64,000 bases of DNA from Carallia brachiata (Eukaryota > Streptophyta > Magnoliopsida > Malpighiales > Rhizophoraceae), in the NCBI GenBank assembly GCA_021464245.1, contig JADCRB010000037.1, positions 5,047,858-5,111,857 of the forward strand, given 5' to 3'. The first letter of the stretch is position 1, and each line of letters opens with the position of its first letter. The position numbers and the translations under genes were made by a program. The notes beneath the pieces were generated by a model. That model had not been told where the DNA came from, did no database searches, and saw only the letters and a program-made list of their open reading frames with translations. Of this stretch, positions 12,045 through 25,100 are shown in pieces.

Positions 12045-14772
12045 ATGACGCTTGGCTCAGGAGGATCGAGTGTCGTGGGTTAGTCCAATTCGATCTTGTA
12101 ACACCCAGCTATATTCCGTGTTCTGATATTCTGCTTTTTTTTTCCTTGATTTTTCGATAGAATCTGTGGATGTATTTGATTCGTTTGCTCATATAATGGT
12201 TTTTCTGATGTGGGTTTCTCTTGGGTGTGTTTGATTCTTTGATTTTGGATTGTGGGTGCTTCTGTGTAAGCTGCCCCGATGGGATTCTTTTGTTGTAATG
12301 GAATTTTTGTTTTACTTGGTGTATTTTTTTAGTTTGTTGTTTTATTTTAGATAAATTTTTGTTTGTTATGTTAATTACTGTCATATAAAAGGATCGATCG
12401 TTTCTAGATTATTCAGTCGTTGTAGAATCGTTTGATTGTCATCATTCTGATCTATCTGATTAAAAAATTCTTGCCTTTTTTATGGGGAATTATTGGATTT
12501 TTGGTTGTTTCTTTTAAAAAGAGGAACTTCTGGAAATTTAACCACTATTAATTAGGTCTAAAACATCTTTTAGCTCTAATGTTTGTATTGCTTGTAGTTC
12601 ACCAGACTGTGTTTTCGCTGTATTTGGGCTGAATGAAACAACTTGGAATTGGTTTTAGTTTGGTTTGATAAGATTGCAAATGATGTTTTAACCTTACATC
12701 CAGTTGAATAACTGCATGTGCAAGTGTACATTTTCTTCTTTTATTTTGTTTTTCTGTGCTTAATACTTTGGAGAGAATTCTGTGCCATCCTTGGCTTCCG
12801 TTGTTGAATTAATTATCCTAATCTGTTGTTGGTATCTTCCATTTTGATTTGGTCGAGGTCGAATTTATCCTGCAAAAGTATTCTGACTTTGCTAAAAGCT
12901 CATCTTGACCAAATCAGGGGAAGCTTTTTTGCTCATCCTTAAATCGGGTTTTCTCCAAAACAGTATTGTTTTGGCTGCAGAATTTTACACCAAAAAAAAA
13001 AAAAAAAAAATGGCATGCATTATATTTTTATAATCAATTGTGAACTATTGATGAGCTGAAATCGAGTGTTGGATCTCGTGGGGCTGTCTAGTTAAGCATG
13101 CAAGGGACATTGGTAATGAAACTATGCTTCCTCTTTGTGGTTCTATTTGATAGGATAGAGGATTCTAACCTGTTACATAATGGTAAATTTATTTCTATGT
13201 TTTTTTTTTTAATGGGGAACTTTTATGTGCATTGTATAAATAGCTCAAGCTACTTGAAAAATTTTATGCAGTATGAATTTGACATTCCAAGTCCAATTTT
13301 GGGCCTCTTGTCACATTAGTGGTGCAAAATTGTGGGTGATATTGAGGGTTCTGAGTCTTTTTGCAGTCCCTCGGAACTTCAGATTACTGGAGGAACTTGA
13401 ACGTGGAGAAAAAGGTATTGGCGACGGCACTGTAAGCTATGGAATGGACGATGGAGATGACATTTACATGCGCTCTTGGACAGGGACAATAATTGGCCCT
13501 CACAATGTAATTGCTTATTTTCTATCTAAAGTTTGTTCATTTTTGTCATTAATTGGTTCCTTAGGGGAAAAAATTATACTTGTTCGTGTTATGCTATTGA
13601 CATGTGTTGAAGATCATGCATATCCAAACGAAAAGAGAGTTCTGAAAATGATATATTAGAAATCCATGGCATAATGGTTCTACGTATTTTTCAATGAAAA
13701 ATGTAGTTTCTATCTTTATTTGTCTTTCCACCTCCTACAGCTTCATTTTGCTGTCCCTTTTCCTGGCGCCCCATGGTGGGGTGGTTCCCACAATTTCATC
13801 TTTTTTCATAGCATCCCATTTTCAAGATGTGATACAATGCTAAAGAGTAAAGACTTTAAAACTTTAATGTTGGTTGGAGAGAAATCTGGCATGCCCTGCC
13901 AACCTGTGAAGGCAGCATGTCTCCGTTTTGGTTCATGATTTCTGAGGTGTGATCATTTTGCACCTTTCCTTAAATGTAATGCTAAATCTGCACGCTGCAT
14001 CCATAATGTAAGATATGATATAATCAAGTGATCCAAAGTCAGAGCTGGTTTAAGATTGTTATAACAGCTGTTAGCTGGGGTTAATCCAGTAAATAAATGG
14101 GATTAATATATCCTTTGTATAAACTACAACTGCCTATATTATTTATACAATTTAGAGATTAGGATAAATCATGATGGAAGCTGCAATAGCGTTGTTACTT
14201 CTATTGTGTATAGTTTACAAATTAATTACCTTCTCCTTTGTTTTGTGTCAGACTGTACATGAAGGTCGAATTTATCAGTTGAAGCTGTTCTGCGATAAAG
14301 ATTACCCAGAAAAGCCTCCAAGTGTTCGTTTTCATTCACGGATCAACATGATTGTGTTAACCATGAAACTGGAGTGGTATGGGCAGCATCTGCTTCTCTA
14401 CATACCTGTTGTTATAGAATAGTGCTCGCTTTGCTTTTATTTTTCGTTCTATGATTTTATTCTGCCAATGTGTTGATTTTATCAGTCTTATGGATAAGTT
14501 GTGGGATGCCTATCATTGATGTTGCATAAATGCGACTGCTTTGACTGTTGCGGAAGACAGTGCATTTCGTTAGGTTGTGTGTAAATGTTTTTCTTGGATG
14601 AGAAGAACCTGATAATGGCCAATTGCTACAGGTCGAACCAAAGAAATTTGGAGTTCTTGCAAATTGGCAGCGAGAGTACACCATGGAGGATATTCTCACG
14701 CAGCTGAAGAAGGAAATGGCTGCTCCACACAACCGGAAGCTGGTGCAACCTCCAGAGGGTACCTACTTTTAG
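12045..14772 (+). CDS. UEV1: Ubiquitin-conjugating enzyme E2 variant UEV1/MMS2
   Basis: Catalytically inactive E2 variant that pairs with UBC13/UBC35-36 to build Lys63-linked ubiquitin chains, used in DNA-damage tolerance and signalling. Four exons can be placed: 12045-12078, 13367-13506, 14252-14376 and 14632-14772, all bounded by GT-AG. Exon 1 codes [11 protein letters not shown]. Exon 2 carries [17 protein letters not shown] and the [11 protein letters not shown] strand. Exon 3 begins [19 protein letters not shown]. Exon 4 ends [11 protein letters not shown]. The spliced product would be about 146 residues, the normal length for plant UEV1C/D. The active-site cysteine of true E2s is absent, as expected for a UEV. 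Exon 3 is 125 nt where 126 are needed: one base is missing just after INM (about 14350), which shifts the frame before the VNHETGV segment. The flanks are otherwise fully conserved, so a sequence error is likely. Confidence 0.93.
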
Positions 14773-16195
14773 CTTTTAAGATCATATTTAGATATGCCGG
14801 GACGTATTGCAATATGCAATATATAGTTTGTAATCCTGTGTCAATCTTGTGATGTTTAAGAACATGCCAGAGAAGGCCCTGAAAAGGCTTCTCCAGTTAC
14901 CGTTCGATGGCTTCATTGTTATTTTGTTGCCTTCTCTTATCAAACTGTGTTCAAGGGATGATGTTTAATTAATGCTATTTATCCTTGTGTCAAACACAAT
15001 GTCCATCAAGGCTTAATTAAGCCCTAGCTTTATCAATACATCCGCCTGTCCAGTTTCTTCCTTTTGTTTTCTAGATGTACTAACTGGTTTGCAAGCAGCG
15101 TTCGGATACTTGTAATGTTAAAAGTCTCCAGCCTGGTCCATTTGTTTGGAATCTTTCTGTTGGTTCCAATGATCTAATTTGGAGGCATTTACTTACAGAA
15201 AAACTTGTGCAACTGTAGGAGCGAGGTGGAACTGTAGTAATATAGACGATTGGACCATAAAAAATGTATTGTATTTGAAAAAAAAAATCGTTAAATGTGT
15301 TAGATTAATTGTGTATTTCCACGTAATTTCATTGAACTCGTTTACGTAATTTTACTTTTTACTTATTGGCAATAATGGTATGAGCCATTTCTGTTGTTGA
15401 CTTGGTCAACTGCATGTGGAAACTCCATAGACAAATGCCTTCTATTCAATCTGTAGTGCTAGAAAGCCTGCCTTAGTTCTTTGTCCCAACTCAAATTGAT
15501 ATACTCTCTAGGATGGATTTTTTTGTGGGCATGGAGGGAGGGAGAAGGAAAGAGTGTCTTCCTCCCTTATTCCCTCCTTTCCAAGGGAAACTAGGAATTT
15601 CTTTCCCGCGTTACCACCAGCTTTCTCCTCTTCATTATTTTCCCCTTGGAAAAAAGGTAGGTTGGCCTTTTCCTAGTAATCTGCCTACAAATGTGTTCAG
15701 ATATCAATTGGGAACTCTGGAAATTTTCATTAGCAAAATTTTCTTCAGGCTTTCGTCTTCATGTATGTCGGTAGTGGGCTGGAATCTCATCTTTGACTTG
15801 TATCTCCTCCACCAAAAAATGGGGAAATCATGGCCGTAAATATCACTACAAGGGTTGCCATATCATGGAGAGAGTAAGCAAGTGGCTAGTTGGGTATAAT
15901 TCATTGATTTTTGACTGGTTTTGCGTTTCCATTCTTTTGGCTTAAAACAAAGGAATCATCTAAGTCCAACGAGTTTAATAATCGTTGGAGTAAAGTTTGA
16001 GCGACTCAATCAATTCATTGTGGAACAAATCAACGAATTGTTTCGAGTCAATTTCCTTCGGAAACTTCAATCGCCATTATTATTTGTCGGGTCAAATAGC
16101 TTTGTCGTATAGTGGCAAGTGGAAGAATCTCTGGCACCTGAAGCTGATAATGATGTAAATTATTATATTTTATTAATTAATTTTCTATTCGAATT
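14773..16195. other. UEV1 3' UTR and intergenic DNA
   Basis: The first few hundred bases probably contain the UEV1 3' UTR. Beyond about 15300 there is no recognised gene. Confidence 0.4.
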
Positions 16196-16203
16196 CACAG
16201 ATA

Positions 16204-16692
16204 CTAATATTTTTTTGATCAATTATTTAAAAAATCATTAACTATTATATGAATTAACAAATATATCATGATTTTAAGAAATTAATAATTAAAATTTTGT
16301 AAAAAAAAGTTTTAACAAATATATCACATTATTAAATTTAGTGAACAAAATCGTTAAAATAAATAAAGTGGTACGTTGACAAAGTAAAAATAATAATATA
16401 TATATAAAACAAAAACATCCATTTAATTGAATAAATGGGGCCTATATTCTATTTGGTCCAATAATCTCTTCATTTGAAATGGTTCCTAAACGGGGTATTA
16501 TTTTATATATATATCATCATTTTTGCTTATCAGCGTGCCACTTTACTTATTTTAATTATTTTATTTGCTAAATTAAATGGTGTGATATATTTATTACAAA
16601 AAAATTCTACATAACCTAAATTATTATTTTTTAAAATCATGATATATTTATTAATTTATACAAAGTTGATAATTTTTTAAGTAACTAACCCT
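16204..16692. mobile_element. Fold-back (long inverted-repeat) element, AT-rich
   Basis: The left arm (about 16204-16410) and right arm (about 16501-16692) are imperfect reverse complements over most of their length. Shared blocks include AACAAATATATCATGATTTT on the left against AATAAATATATCATGATTTT read from the right, AAATATATCACA, and TAAAGTGGYACG. The unpaired centre is about 90 bp. There is no coding capacity. It is probably a MITE-like fold-back; transcription would give a long hairpin. Confidence 0.7.
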
Positions 16693-16789
16693 ATTTTTTT
16701 TATACCAAAAAAGAACAATGGAATAATAAGTTAAATAAATTATCACGCAACGAGGAAAAAGCAAAAAAAATCCATTTTTGTCTTCTCTT

Positions 16790-17777
16790 TAACTTTTCCT
16801 TCTCACACTAAACTCTCTTGACCCTCGCCAATAAACCCTAACATTGCTCGCTGGCAGCGGTGACCTATTACTTTCACTGGGCAACCACCAGACACTCTAC
16901 CAAAGCTTCTCTTTGGCTTCCTTCCAATTCCCCTCGTTTTCCTCTGGTTTTAGCCTCATTCCCTTCTCTACTAGTGGCTTCTTCACATCAAACCCCTAAG
17001 ACCACGTGATGGAGTTTTTTGGCTCGATTTGTGTAAAATCAGACTCCAATAATGTCACTTACGACATTCTAAGCTTCGGATCTGCATTCTTCGTCGTATT
17101 TCTACCATTTTCAATGTCTCTAGTGTCAATGCTGCCATACCGGCCATTAAAAGCGCATTTTTTACCATGCCTTTGCTGCCGACGCCGTTGTACCGGCTGT
17201 CGAGGTGACCATCAAATCCCCATCACTATAGCCCATCCTGACAACGATAGAGCCGCCACCAGCATTGTTGCCACCACTGGCACTAATGTCGCTGTTGAAG
17301 ACTCCTCTACTGCCGACCACTTTCTCTATGTTGCCAACCATTCCCCCCTTCGGGCGGCTGCTGCCACCGTCAATAGTCACCGCTGGATCAATTTGGAAAT
17401 GCTAATGTTTATTTTTGTGTTGGGTGATTATTGCTTGTGTTTGTTTTTGTGTCTGTTGTTTTGTTGTTTCGAAAATTATTGTCGGACATACCAGATGATT
17501 TCTACGTGCGATATCTGCTCTTTTTTACAATTTTCTCTAACTGAATTATATCAAATTAACACATCAGGATTATGTTGGTTTAATCGTAGTTCGGTTAGTT
17601 TTAAATTTTATATCTGATTTGTTAATCGTCGGTTTGACAATATGACATGCAGGTTATTTGTGCCGATTTTACTTCTATTTCTACTTCAACTAAGTTTTTT
17701 CGAACATTTTACGTCGACTTTATTTATTTTTTTTTTGAGTATTAATACAATGATTTCAATTCAGCTAAAAAAAAAAA
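16790..17777 (+). mobile_element. Putative poly(A)-tailed retroelement fragment (copy B)
   Basis: The layout resembles the element at 9541-10487: CT-rich start, GCC/ACC-rich middle with a short open frame from 17006, T/G-rich tail, then TTAATACAATGATTTC followed by an A11 tract at 17767-17777. The open frame has no recognised domain. Relationship to copy A is judged by eye from the tail and overall composition. Confidence 0.4.
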
Positions 17778-18148
17778 GAAAAAGAAAAAGCCGGAAAGCA
17801 AATCTCCAACTCCAACCTTTCCACCCAATAACGAGCTAGGCCCAAGCCCAAACAAGAACATGACATGGTCAGAAGGGTTAAAAGTCTTCGACTCGCATTC
17901 CTTCAGTCCTTCATTAGTTCTTTTTTCGACGTCAAACCATTAGTTTCCTTTGCTATCGTGCAGCATCTACATTAAGACTAGGTGGGCTTAGTCTACTAGC
18001 CCATCCTTAGTGAGTTCTTAACATAATTCAGCTGAAAATTAAATAAAAAAGAAAAAAAATATAGAAATAATTCCGCTGAACTTTAAAAAAAAAAAGCAAT
18101 AAAAAAAAAAAACCCAAAACCAGCCCCTCTTTCTCCTCCGCGCTTCCG

Positions 18149-18157
18149 CTATAAAAG
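18149..18157 (+). promoter_or_regulatory. Candidate TATA box of CAF1
   Basis: CTATAAAAG lies 192 bp upstream of the CAF1 start codon, after a C/T-rich stretch. Spacing leaves a leader of about 160 nt, which is reasonable for a plant gene. Confidence 0.55.
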
Positions 18158-18348
18158 CACCAATTTAGCGCCGCCCTCCGCCTCCGACCCCTCCGCGCAC
18201 GTTCGAAACAATCTTAAATTTGGAAAAGGAAAAAGAACAAAAAAATGAAACCCTAGCTGTAACGGCAACCCCTGTCGGCAACTTTCTTGGAAATTATCAG
18301 AAGCGCCGTGCTTCGAAACGAATCCGATCCGTAGTCCGGTCCTGACTC

Positions 18349-19192
18349 ATGTCCGACGTCGATAAACCGCCGCTATCGCGGCCTATTGTGATCCGATCTG
18401 TTTGGGCCGACAATCTCGAATCGGAGATTGAGCTGATCCGGTCCACTGTTGACAAGTACCCGTTGATCTCCATGGACACAGAGTTTCCCGGCATTGTGTT
18501 CCGGCTCGCCGCCGAGGATCCGTACAACAGGAAGCGCGACCCGAACGCGATCTACCTGAATCTCAAAGCCAACGTCGATCTCCTCAATCTCATCCAAGTC
18601 GGCTTGGCGATCGCAGACGAGGAGGGCAATTTGCCGGATCTCGGCACTGACCGCTGCTTTATTTGGGAATTCAACTTTAGGGATTTCGATGTGGAGCGTC
18701 ACGCGCACGCGTCGGACTCCGTCGAGCTGTTGAGACGCCAGGGGATCGATTTCGAGAAGAATCGCCAGCTCGGCATTGACTCGGTAAATTCGCTGAGTTG
18801 ATGATGTCTTCGGGACTCGTTTTGAGCGATTCAGTGAGCTGGGTCGCTTTTCACGGCGCTTACGATTTCGGTTATCTGCTGAAGTTTTTGACGCAGCGGC
18901 CGTTGCCGGCGTCGTTAACGGAGTTTATTGAACTGGGAAGCTTGTTCTTTGGCCCTAGGGTTTATGATGTGAAGCACTTGATGCGGTTTTCCTCGGGTTT
19001 GCATGGCGGGTTGGATCAGGCATCAAAGGCCTTGGGCGTGGAGCGGGTCAGGGAAGAGCCACCAGGCCGGGTCGGATAGCTTGCTAACATTGCATTCGTT
19101 TCTGAAGATAAGAGAGAAGTACTTCGGGAAAGGAAGATGGGAAATTGGACAAGTACGCCAATGTTTTGTATGGCCTAGAAACTTTTGTGTGA
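18349..19192 (+). CDS. CAF1: CCR4-associated factor 1 (CAF1), DEDD-type poly(A) ribonuclease
   Basis: Deadenylase subunit of the CCR4-NOT complex that shortens mRNA poly(A) tails in the cytoplasm. It is intronless, as many plant CAF1 genes are. The start [19 protein letters not shown] is followed by the exonuclease I motif ([10 protein letters not shown], catalytic Asp and Glu), [19 protein letters not shown], the [11 protein letters not shown] motif (Asp), YDVKHLMRF and the [14 protein letters not shown] motif near the C-terminus. The frame shifts three times: near 18786 (GTAAATTC, one base short), near 19050 (CAGGGA, two short) and near 19142 (GAAATTGG, two short). Each is at an A or G run, and the protein resumes exactly where the family continues. 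Restoring five bases gives about 282 residues, the usual CAF1 length, ending at the TGA at 19190-19192. Sequence error is more likely than decay. Confidence 0.9.
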
Positions 19193-22100
19193 GCCTGTTG
19201 CTGTTGTCTTGTAGATTTTGCTTGATTCTCTCTTAGCAATTGGCCTTCTGTAAAGATGTTTGGTTAATAAAATATCATTACTAGGTATTGGGTTTAATTC
19301 TTATGCGTTAGTCTAACCTTTTTCCTTTGCATTGATCTGAAATGACTGATACCTAGTCTCACTCTTGATTATCATTGCAGACACTTGCACATAACATTTG
19401 AGTCTTTAATTGATCAAGAAGCAAATTGTATGTTGATGAAGAAGGTTATGTTGCCATAATTTGTAACTACTAGAATCTGAAGTTGAATATTAGTTGCAGT
19501 GTATGTGCTGGGTACATGGAATTGGGTGGATTTGGTGATTTACGTCTAGAGTATGGTTAAGGAAATTGAAGGTTGTGAATCTAGTTGCAGTTCTATATAT
19601 TGAGGATGAAGCATCACGTCATGTCAATGTGCACTCTGTTTTGGACAGATGGAGTTTTCTGAAAGTTTAAAGTTGTCTAGTCATTGAAATGAAGCTTGCA
19701 GTTTTTTAAAAATAAAATCCTGTGTCTATTAAATGATTGTCTAGATGTTGAAGATATTTCTGTAAAATCAGCACCTTAATGTGGCATTGAAGTTAAAGGT
19801 TGGTGTTTGTTAATTTCAAGTTTTGCATCAGTCGGGAAATTGTCAATAGCATATATCAGCTTTTGGATGCACGGGACAAATTTAGTTGCTACAGGCAGAT
19901 TGCTTGGGGCCAGATGAGCTTCTATCTTGAAACCATGATGCTTAGGTTTAGGACTTCTAGCCTCTGCACATTGATAAGTTCATATCATTATGTGTTAATT
20001 CATTTGGTAAGAAATGATTGTCATGGGTATAGGATTTGCAATTCCTATGTTGCTGTTCGTCACTGGTAACTTAAAGTAGAAGAAATTTTATGACAAGAAC
20101 TAAAAAATAAGAAAAAGAATCAGATAGAATTTGGCCTAATTTTATAGCTGCATATGGCTGGAATGTAAAAAACCAATTCAAATTCCCACCTCACACTTCG
20201 CACCTTCATTTAGCTTTAAGATGGAAGCACTTGCTAATTTCCTTATGTTATTTGTTCTAATGATTAAACCTGTGCACTGTAAAAAGTAAACTTTGGAAAA
20301 TTAAAACTTGCATGTGAGCCATAGAGATGCCGCTATCAGTAGTGCACCAAATACATGTGCAACCTTGATCCACATTTGATCCGGTCTTCCTTCAGTGTCT
20401 TTTTTTTTTCCCCTTTAGCTCTTTACATAGAGTAGAGTTAATAGCAAATCAGTGCCATTTTGTTTGAGGACATATGTGGAGGTTGTCATTGGACAAACAC
20501 CATAATGTGATGCCATGCCACATTATTTAAATTCGATTATGTTTCCATGAAAATGTTCATTTCCTTAAGAAGTTTATAAAATTGGAACTTTATATGACGT
20601 GTTGTCTATGGATGGGGAATTTGTGCCTCAGCTATTTATATTTGCCGCACCACTCTGTTGTGTATGTTGAGAGGTTTGAGTGCTTGGTGGATTAGAAAGG
20701 AGAAATTGGATAGAGCTGATCAAGGGGCTCTTAAAGAGGTTTAAGTATCATGCCACTCCATATCAATTGCAAGACTTGGCTCCTAGCCCTTCCAAAATTG
20801 AGACTTCAGACAGATAATATTTGCATTGTTGCATGCAGGTGGAAATTTCATTTGCAGCGTTGGATTCATGTGGAAAAATGAAACCTGAAATTGTTTCTGA
20901 GCCATCTTGAATTTCTGTATTTTGGTTGGAGACAGAATAACCAAGGATTATTGCATCAAACTGGAAACCATAGTTTCTAACTCCTTTCTGGTTTTTTTTT
21001 CTTTTTCTTTTGGTTGGATGTTTTAACAGCCCTAATTATTGATATGTTATTGATGCCTTCAACATAACTGGAAACTGCATCCTCCTCAAGTATTGCCATA
21101 TTTTCTCTTTTTTTTCTCTTTAAGGCAATCTGTGTCAAAATTGGCAATGGAAGCAGCACTCCCCTGATGATCACCTTGATTATAATTTCATGTGCTGGTT
21201 GTCTACAACGCATGAGATTGCTTGCAGTGCTGAAAATGTGCCTTCTGTGCCTGGGCTAATTTAGTATTAATAGAAGCAGACTGTGCAACTGGTTGTGTTT
21301 GTTTCGATTCTTTACGGTATTATCACAGATTGCTTGCACTTGCAGTGCTTGAAAAATTTTCCAGGACTATGGTTCCTTGCAAGGAATTTTTTTGGCGGCT
21401 TCAGTTTAAGGGCCTTTCTTTTTCTTTTGGTGGGTTGAGCAGGCCTGTTGGTAGTCTTTGGTTCATCGATCTTTGGGCTACCATTTGGTAAAACATCATG
21501 CATTATGTCATGTTCATTTTGGTTCTGTAACTGTAAACTGTCAGCCCGAAAGTGCAACCTTAACTGTTCATAGGTGTTCATTTCATTCAGATGCAGATAA
21601 TTCCACAGACCGTGTCAAATGTTGCAGTGCAATTGATTATGTGAAAGCCAAAGATGTAAGACAAGGCAAGCAGACTCATAGAGGTGCCCCATTTCCACAG
21701 ACTTGAGGATTTGAACTAAAACTGTAGGCAAGAAGCAGTTTGGTCTGCAAAATCAGAGATGCTTCTGAAATTAACTGAGGATTGTGTTGGGTTTAAATTC
21801 ATCAATTCTTTATGATACCAGGGGCAACTCTGGTCCAATATGAAAGAAAATGCCTTTTGTGCATGCATAGTCGCAAATGATGTAGGACTAGGTAACTAGT
21901 CGATTAAATTTTTTTCAGTTGAGTGAAGGGGATGTTTTATATTTACACCATTATATATATACCCAGAGTGTGTACTATGTAGTGCTGAATCTAATCACAG
22001 AAGACTATTGAAGATTTACAGCGCGAAGACTTGAGATATTTTGACTGTAAGGTTGAGATTTACAGGGGAGTGGGGAGCAAGGCTCATCGTCACTGTTGGG

Positions 22101-25100
22101 TCAAGAAAATTGTCATGGTGATAAATCTTTTTCCAGACTGAGCTGTTGTAGGATTATTCCCTATGAAAATATCAAAGAGTGGTCCTCGTGAACATGGCAT
22201 GTGGGTGAAGGTCCCCCAATCCAAATTGAAGAAAGTGTTATTAGAAAGGGAAAGCCACCTTGTCTTCCACTAAAATCAGTTGGCATTGTTGATGTATCAT
22301 TGCTCAACTTATCTTTAGCCCTTTACACCAATGTCGGCGGACCAATATCCGCAACGCAACACAAATTTAGAAGCTTATTCAACCATGTCCGTCATGGATG
22401 ACGCGGCTGGCATGCGTACATTCATGTATGACTAAGAGTCGCAGAAGTCTTTGCTGTCTGTAACGTGTATCTTCTATACAACTAGATAGCAGACGCGACC
22501 TTCAAGGTTGCCATACATGGAGTGCACATCTAGGTTATATTACATGGTGTATGTGCATGAGACCCATGCTATGGGTTCTGAAAAAGGGTAGAACATACAG
22601 TCTTACTTCTATTTTTACATAGACTTTTTTGACTCGAACTTGTGTCCTCTAAGTTAGAATGGAGTAATCTTAACGTTTTACATTCGTCCTTTGCATTACA
22701 TCAAGTATATGACTCAATATAAATGTATCCATTGTATTTTAAATCGGGGAAGAAGGGCAGGACCACAGTTGAAGTGGACTAGCTTGTTGTAAGGAAAGCG
22801 CAGCAGGTGTGGGTCTTTAGTTTGAGCAGGCTCTTAAACTAGCCACTGACTTGAGCCGTAAATTTTGGCAACTAGCTTGGTATCAGTCCACTGAATGGAT
22901 ATTTTTTTCCCCGCTTTGAAGGCCTCGAAGATTTGAGTTGCTACTGGCCCGCTTCCAGTCTAGTTTAAGCTATAATAAGATCAGTAGTCACAGACCCTGT
23001 GTGCGTTTGGGTATATGATTTAAGCATGACTGCTGGTCGTGGCTGGTGGATTCATCCGAAGGTTTTGCCTACGACTACTTGCTTCGTATTTCCAGTTCAC
23101 TGTTAGTGGTCATATGGCAACAGTGGTTGTGAGACTGCCTGTTGGACTATTTGAATACTTGGTTGGTTTTAATTTTGGGAAAAGACGCAAGATTTAGGGT
23201 ATGATAGAAGGCTTTTTTTTTTTTTTAATCTGAAAATATTGGTATTCAAAAATTTATTAAACTCTGACTAATTCAATTTGAGTTGGATGAACCTATTAAA
23301 GGGGATAAAATTATTCCAACACTTATTTTCTCCATATACAAGACTCGAACTCGATATAAAATTAAAAAAATAACATACGAAACAAAATAAATAGTTGCCG
23401 ACTGCAGGTCTGCAGCGCAGGGGGGATTACATCCTCAAAATATTCTAGTTGTCTTAATAAGCCTCATCGTTGCATTCAAGAACCCTTTTTTTTTTTTTTT
23501 TTAAGCATAATAAAAAATGCAATGCCCATACAAGTGGCCGTTGTGGTTTACTTACACTCACTGTTGTACTGCGTTACAGTGGAGGTTCGCAATCACGTGT
23601 CCCCAGTCTGGCAACATATGGCCCGATCTACTGCTCAATCTTGGGAATATGTGGGGGCCATTTCGCAATCCAAATTCAATTCCTTGCCCATTTCCTCAGA
23701 TAAGGTAACCCAAAATTAATGTAATGGAAGTTTCGGACCAAAGTGCGGTGGGTCCTCACTCCTCCCCTTACCCAATGGTCCCTTTTCTTTTTTTTTTTTT
23801 GTTTGTTCAAGAGGTGGTAAGCTGGAGCGTTACTTCAAGAGAGAGTTCAAATTGTCTTTATTAAACAAATGAATGAACAAATTTCACGAATATAAGAAAC
23901 GTCATCATCGTTCACAATTTGACAAAATTAAAATATGTTTAATTTTATCACTTAATTAATTAGAATTTAAACTCATAATTTCTTATACATAAGTGAATGC
24001 CTTTATGATATCAACCATGCGAGCTGTGATAAAATTTGTAAAAGCTTAAAAATGAAGATGGTTAACATTGTGAGGGAAAAATGAATCTTCCTCCAGAGTC
24101 TAAAAAATAGTATAGTAGTAGTAGTAATATTAATAATAAAATTACTGTTGAACTCATGTTATTATTACTAATTGAACCCTGGGGGTGAGCATATCCAAAG
24201 TGGCAACATGGTCAGTTACTGTTCAGAACACTTTATATCACCTGCAAGCCACATATTATTTAATTATTTTTTTTGTCCATTAATTTTTCTTTTCCTTTCG
24301 TTCGTACGCCGATAACGATCCTTTTGTCCTTAATGTACACAAGTTAATGCTAATTCATTTATTGTGGACGTGAAATCTTGCTTAGTTAGATGCATTTGGA
24401 CTGTAACGAGCATTAAGGAATCATTTTCATATTCAAAAGTTCAATTCTTATCTCTAACAGATTCCCCTATTAAACCATGCAGGCTCAACATAAGTGTGTA
24501 CAAAGTGGCTAGCGAGCAGATAAATCCTGTTAGATGATGTCAAAGTTATCCAAGGGCTGTGCACATGCAGGCTTGCACGCGTTTGGTCCAAATTATTATT
24601 ATATTATAATTTCATGAATAATTGAATTTGTCTTTGCTTGGCACTTGGTTGAATCTTGCACAATTAAGAACCAATGAAATATTTTTTTTAATAAGTGGCT
24701 TGAACCTCGAATTTTTTAGTCTCTAAGACTCAACTCTATCTAAAGCTGAAGTCCCAATTGATTTATAAAATACATTTCAATGTACTAGAAAATTATGAAA
24801 CGTCTCTTCTTGTTTCCCCCCCCCCCCTTAAAAGAGGGTCAAAATCCATGTGACAATTAAAAGAACAGGGAGATTTGGAAGAAGTGTTGTGGAAACCCAA
24901 CCTCCTCCTAAAAGTCATTAAATAACTTAATTATCCCATTAAAATGGTTATTATCTCAATACAAGCAATAAAGTTGTGTTCGTTATCGCGCAATGCTGCT
25001 AGGAGCATTAGGGCTGGACTTCACTGCTGATGGATGGGAAAGGTGTGGAAATAAGGACAAGAGTTTTATGATTATGTTGTAGAGCGAAAGAATCTACATA

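Noticed and set aside
13273..13659. 128-residue plus-strand open frame
   Set aside because: It reads through UEV1 exon 2 into both flanking introns; the real exon is 13367-13506.
17006..17617. 203-residue open frame with Cys/Leu-rich sequence
   Set aside because: Sits in a putative retroelement, has no recognised domain, and ends in a T-rich tail followed by poly(A).
18349..18801. CAF1 considered a pseudogene
   Set aside because: All breaks are short losses at homopolymers and the catalytic motifs are intact, so an assembly error is more likely.
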